The translations under genes and the position numbers were made by a program. 13,827 nt of DNA from Oehlia diaphana (taxonomy: Eukaryota; Glomeromycota; Glomeromycetes; Glomerales; Glomeraceae): NCBI GenBank assembly GCA_003833135.1, contig QZLH01000539.1, positions 1 to 13,827 on the forward strand, read 5' to 3'. Under the pieces are notes generated by a model. The model saw only the letters and a list, made by a program, of their open reading frames with translations. It was not told the DNA's origin and did no database searches. Of this stretch, positions 10,628-13,827 are shown in pieces. Each line of letters begins with the position of its first letter. The stretch's first letter is position 1.

Positions 10628-12615
10628 GTGGTCACGTCGATAGTGAACAAGTGAAGTGACTCTCGTATTAGGTGGGCTTCAAAAGTCTGATCCAATTTCA
10701 GCTGGCTTCGCTGATTATATTTAAAAAAAAAATAGTATATGAAAAATGTTGTGTTACAACTGATTTTATTTTACGGAAAAATAGACGCTCTTAATTCTAA
10801 ACATGAAATTTGAAATTTGAAATTTTCTTTTATAATGAATTAGTTTTTTTAAACAAAGTTTTCACAAATTCGTCTCAGCCAGTTGTTGAAAACCGTCAAA
10901 CTATTTTGCCAAAATGTTCTGATATTCATATAAAATATGCTCTTTTTTTACGAAATGCTGTAGCAGTAATAAGTTTTTTATTTTGGAAATATCAAGCATC
11001 AATTAGTTTTACTTATTTCAGAATTATAATAATTATTTCTTTTCATTCGTGATAAATGATTTAAATAATCAAATTATGTTAGTACATCTAAAACCTTTTA
11101 AATATTAATTTACTTTTTAATGTTAGAAACAAAAAAAATCTTATAAGCATATAATGTAATAAATAAAACATTTCACTTTATTTTCTTCAAAAATTAGCGG
11201 AAAAAAATTAACGTCAAAGTTTAAATCCAAATAATTCATTCATATCTAATATTTAATGCCAAATGATGTCTTTACTTTTTAGCAAAGTAAAAAAAAAAAT
11301 TCATGGAAACTTTCTATAAGGAAAAATAAAAAATATTTATATTCAAAATTAATCATGATACTTGAAATGGATAAAAATATTTTCATCCGATTTATTTAAA
11401 AGAAAAAATAAATACATTGATAAAAGTACAATATTTATATTTATAGTGATATTTAAAAAAAACAATGTGAATTTACGTTATTTTTTTTGTACAAAGTAAA
11501 TCGATAGTGAAATTAGAAAAATGATATCTTATACAACGATATTTGTTATACTATATACATTTGTGGTTCACATTTTTATGATAGATACGATAAAAAATTT
11601 TCCAGTTTCCCCCAACTTGATAAACTTAATATCCCTCACTTTTCTCGTTGAAAATATTTGAAGCAAATTTATCATTCTTGTAGTGCTTGTGCTGCATAAA
11701 AAAATTTTACAAAAGTGTTTAAATTATTATCATTCCTCCTTTCCTTTCCCTTCAACTAGTAGAGGGTATGTTAAAATAATTGTTATGCCTAATAAAAATG
11801 AGAAATTTTTCATTAGGCCAATCTTGTTAGTCCATGACTTTGAAACTTTATGATAATTCAATTAAACCACCAAAAAAAATTCTTATAACAAAATTTTGAC
11901 ACATTAAATAAAATACAAAAGTTCGTAGTAACAGATTTGTAAAAACGTATATAACAGTATATACAATGTATGACGTATTATATGTATGACGTATATGTAT
12001 GACAAAGGAATTCTGAGAGAAAAACTTTGATTAATTTTGGGTCTTAGTGTTTAAATAATTCTAAATAAAATAAAAAATAAAAATTGAAATGCCGATCTTT
12101 ATTATTTCAAGTGATGTAGTACAATGATTTTGACATCATCTTTTTTTCGTTACTGTATTCCCACACCTATTCTTAAAATAATCATGTCGGGCATAAAATT
12201 ATACTATTTTAATCACTAAGCCACTTAATATATAATGATATATTTACATATTAATACAACTAACAGCTAATATAAATAAAACTATAACTATTTTAAATAC
12301 TGATACTCGATCACAAGCTCCGCACATCATCAATTGCAGAATCATATGAGATACATCATTTTTTTACTCACTAGTCGCGAGTCGCGATTTTTTTACTTTT
12401 TACAAGTATATATATATATACTCTCAACATATATATATACCATCAGTTTTCTCCAAAAAAACCAAAAAAAAAAAAAAAAAAATACTCCCCTTTTTTCAAA
12501 ACGTTCTTTCCAAAAATGCCCTAGAGTTCAAACATAACAAATAATAAATAATATGGTTGTGTTTTACGTTTAACAACCTTTGTGTTTACCTACACCTTTC
12601 CTTTCGCCCATCGTA
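10628..12615. other. AT-rich intergenic stretch with minor simple repeats
   Basis: The 80-codon frame at 10810-11052 has no recognisable motif and lies in low-complexity sequence, so I do not call it. Simple features: GAAATTT repeated three times near 10804-10825; TGTATGACGTAT-type words three times at 11966-12003; two TCGCGA sites one base apart at 12375-12387; TA microsatellites at 12405-12440; an A-run at about 12463-12482. From 12550 to 12615, GC-richer sequence leads into the mariner pseudogene, with a small palindrome (GGTTGT...ACAACC) near 12555-12578. Confidence 0.4.
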
Positions 12616-13440
12616 ATGTCTTCTTCGAATAAAAAAATGTCTTGTGAAGTCTTATTACATTTATAGAATAACGGTATTCATAATGTAAAAGAATTAACAA
12701 ACATTCCGTAAGTCCACTATTTACGATAATATAAAAAAATTAAAGAAAATGGGGACTATAAAGCATGCTGGAGACCAAAAAAGATTACCGCAAATGTCTC
12801 CCGTGCACTTGGCCAATATGTAAGATATGATACGTCTCTTTCCACAAGAACTTTGGCAAGAAAATTCGAAAATATAGGCGTAGAAGTATCATATAGAACC
12901 GTTGGAACTTGGAAGACATCTTTCAAGCAACCCCTATGCTGACCGAAACACACAAGGTAAAGCATGTGGAGTGGGCAAAAAAAATATTAATAACCGATGG
13001 ATAAAACTATTTTTACTGATGAAACTGCTTTTCAACTCTTTAGAAATTCTGTTGAATGATGTATAAAGGAGAAAGACCAGTTCAGCGTATGCAAAAAGAT
13101 CGTACAAAGATTATGGCGTTGAGTGGTTTCTGCATGAAAGAAAAATAAAATTATTTGTCTTAAACAAATTTTGAACGCCAAATTTTATGTGGTTCGTACA
13201 CATATTCCGGAACCAGATGCTTGGTGATCTCCAAGCATACCAGCCGTCTTTGCAAAAGCCTTTCTTAAGGAAAATGTTCCAGTAGTGTTAGAGTGGTCGT
13301 CTAACAGCCCTGACCTAAATCTGATCGAAAATTTATGGCAGTTACAGCACCATTCTGTATTGAAACACTAGACAACGGATGAAAGCTCTCTGAATGGAGC
13401 ATTACCAGTTTTCTAGAATGGCTTAGGAGATTTTAAAAGA
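12616..13440 (+). pseudogene. decayed Tc1/mariner transposase
   Basis: From ATG 12616 one frame gives MSSSNKKMSCEVLLHL, then in-frame stops TAG, TAA and TAA within the first 40 codons, then a helix-turn-helix-like region (GDYKACWRPKKITANV, STRTLARKFENIGVEVSYRT). The first catalytic Asp lies in IFTDETAF (GAT 13018-13020). Frameshifts follow. The KHTSRLCK block has lost the Asp-Asn-Asp normally before it. VLEWSSNSPDLNLIENLW near 13288-13338 is the family hallmark around the third acidic residue (GAA 13327-13329). It is clearly inactive. Terminal inverted repeats were not found. The minus-strand frame at 12756-12965 is a shadow. Confidence 0.88.
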
Positions 13441-13467
13441 GGTGTGTATTTTTTTATTTGCAAAGTG

Positions 13468-13665
13468 AGTAATTTCCTAAGTCAAAATTAGAACGGATAA
13501 CTCATTGAGTCGGGGAGTTCACAAATTTTACTTAGGAGGGTACTGGATTTGTTTGCTTGGGTTGGGTAAGGGTGAGCAACTAAAAGTGGGTAACTCCTAG
13601 GAAAATCTAGAACGGATAACTCAATTGAGTCGGGGAGTTCACAAGGTTGACTTAGGAGAATTACC
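13468..13665. repeat. duplicated ~65-bp palindromic module
   Basis: Two direct copies share TAGAACGGATAACTCA, TTGAGTCGGGGAGTTCACAA and ACTTAGGAG, at about 13470-13540 and 13594-13660. Each is bounded by short inverted arms (CCTAAGT or CTCCTAGG on the left, ACTTAGG on the right), and the second copy has a perfect ACTCAATTGAGT palindrome in the middle (AACTCATTGAGT in the first). They are GC-richer than the surroundings and adjoin the 3' end of the mariner relic. They may be a short non-autonomous element copied in tandem or paired protein-binding sites. Confidence 0.6.
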
Positions 13666-13753
13666 TGCTTTTTCTTTTTTATTTTATTTTTATTTTATTT
13701 TTTTATTCCCTTTTTTTCTTTCTTTTATTTTTTTTTATTTTTTTTTTATTTCT
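13664..13753. repeat. polypyrimidine low-complexity tract
   Basis: About 90 bases of T runs broken by single A or C (TTTTATT, TTTCTTT) with almost no G. It follows the duplicated module directly. It could be a tail of a retroposed sequence read on the minus strand (A-rich) or a simple expansion. The last 75 bases of the window show nothing recognisable. Confidence 0.7.
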
Positions 13754-13827
13754 CTTGTTCACTTGATAACCAACTCAAGCAGATAACATCCTACTTTGTT
13801 GTTAGTAAAGTCTGCTAATTCTAAAGG

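Noticed and set aside
10810..11052. 80-codon plus-strand frame
   Set aside because: Low-complexity AT-rich sequence. No domain, splice context or similarity I can recognise.
12334..12537. 67-codon plus-strand frame
   Set aside because: It reads through TA microsatellites and an A-run, giving a Lys/Tyr/Ile-rich product by chance.

Overview
The window looks like accessory DNA from an AT-rich, intron-bearing fungus, most likely an arbuscular mycorrhizal (Rhizophagus-type) genome. The grounds are very high A+T, short 63-115 nt introns with GT...AG ends, RICESLEEPER-type hAT sequence, ubiquitin fused to a C-terminal domain, and dense decayed repeats. The organism assignment is inference from style and remembered families, not from a search.

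Layout. 1-275: two tandem ~90-bp units and a cluster of AAGTTGTAA/TTACAACTT motifs in an inverted repeat. 275-967 (perhaps to 1131), minus strand: a ubiquitin-like fold fused to a domain with a PARP/ART-like 'EWxVSY' block. Its reading frame ends exactly at the edge of the inverted repeat. 1801-2422: a 610-bp palindrome-rich element with terminal inverted repeats, built on the word GTACGGTAC, carrying a 36/37-bp minisatellite and flanked by TTATCC. 3285-3790 and about 9820-10260: two diverged direct copies of a ~0.45-0.5 kb repeat.

4687-7573, minus strand: the main find. Nine exons whose phases all agree join a complete UBE2D/Ubc4-type ubiquitin-conjugating (E2) domain to a BED zinc finger and a hAT transposase. 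The predicted protein has 734 residues. The E2 part keeps the expected residues for RING, ubiquitin and active-site surroundings with exact UBE2D numbering, but Cys85 is Ser (AGC). The hAT part has lost the Asp of the usual TDNGSN block (it reads TTNKSN) and most of the TRWNS region. Zinc ligands and the hATC dimerisation domain remain. This suggests a host-gene/transposon fusion with both catalytic centres altered, so possibly a domesticated DNA-binding or ubiquitin-binding scaffold, or a recent chimera on its way to being a pseudogene.

7951-9832, minus strand: a retroposed insertion of 1848 bp with perfect 17-bp target-site duplications and an A-tail. It carries a frameshifted, coiled-coil-containing gene of unknown family. 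It interrupts one copy of the 0.5-kb repeat. 12616-13440, plus strand: a Tc1/mariner transposase pseudogene. 13468-13665: a duplicated palindromic module, then a long polypyrimidine tract. The remaining intergenic stretches are AT-rich and I see no gene in them.
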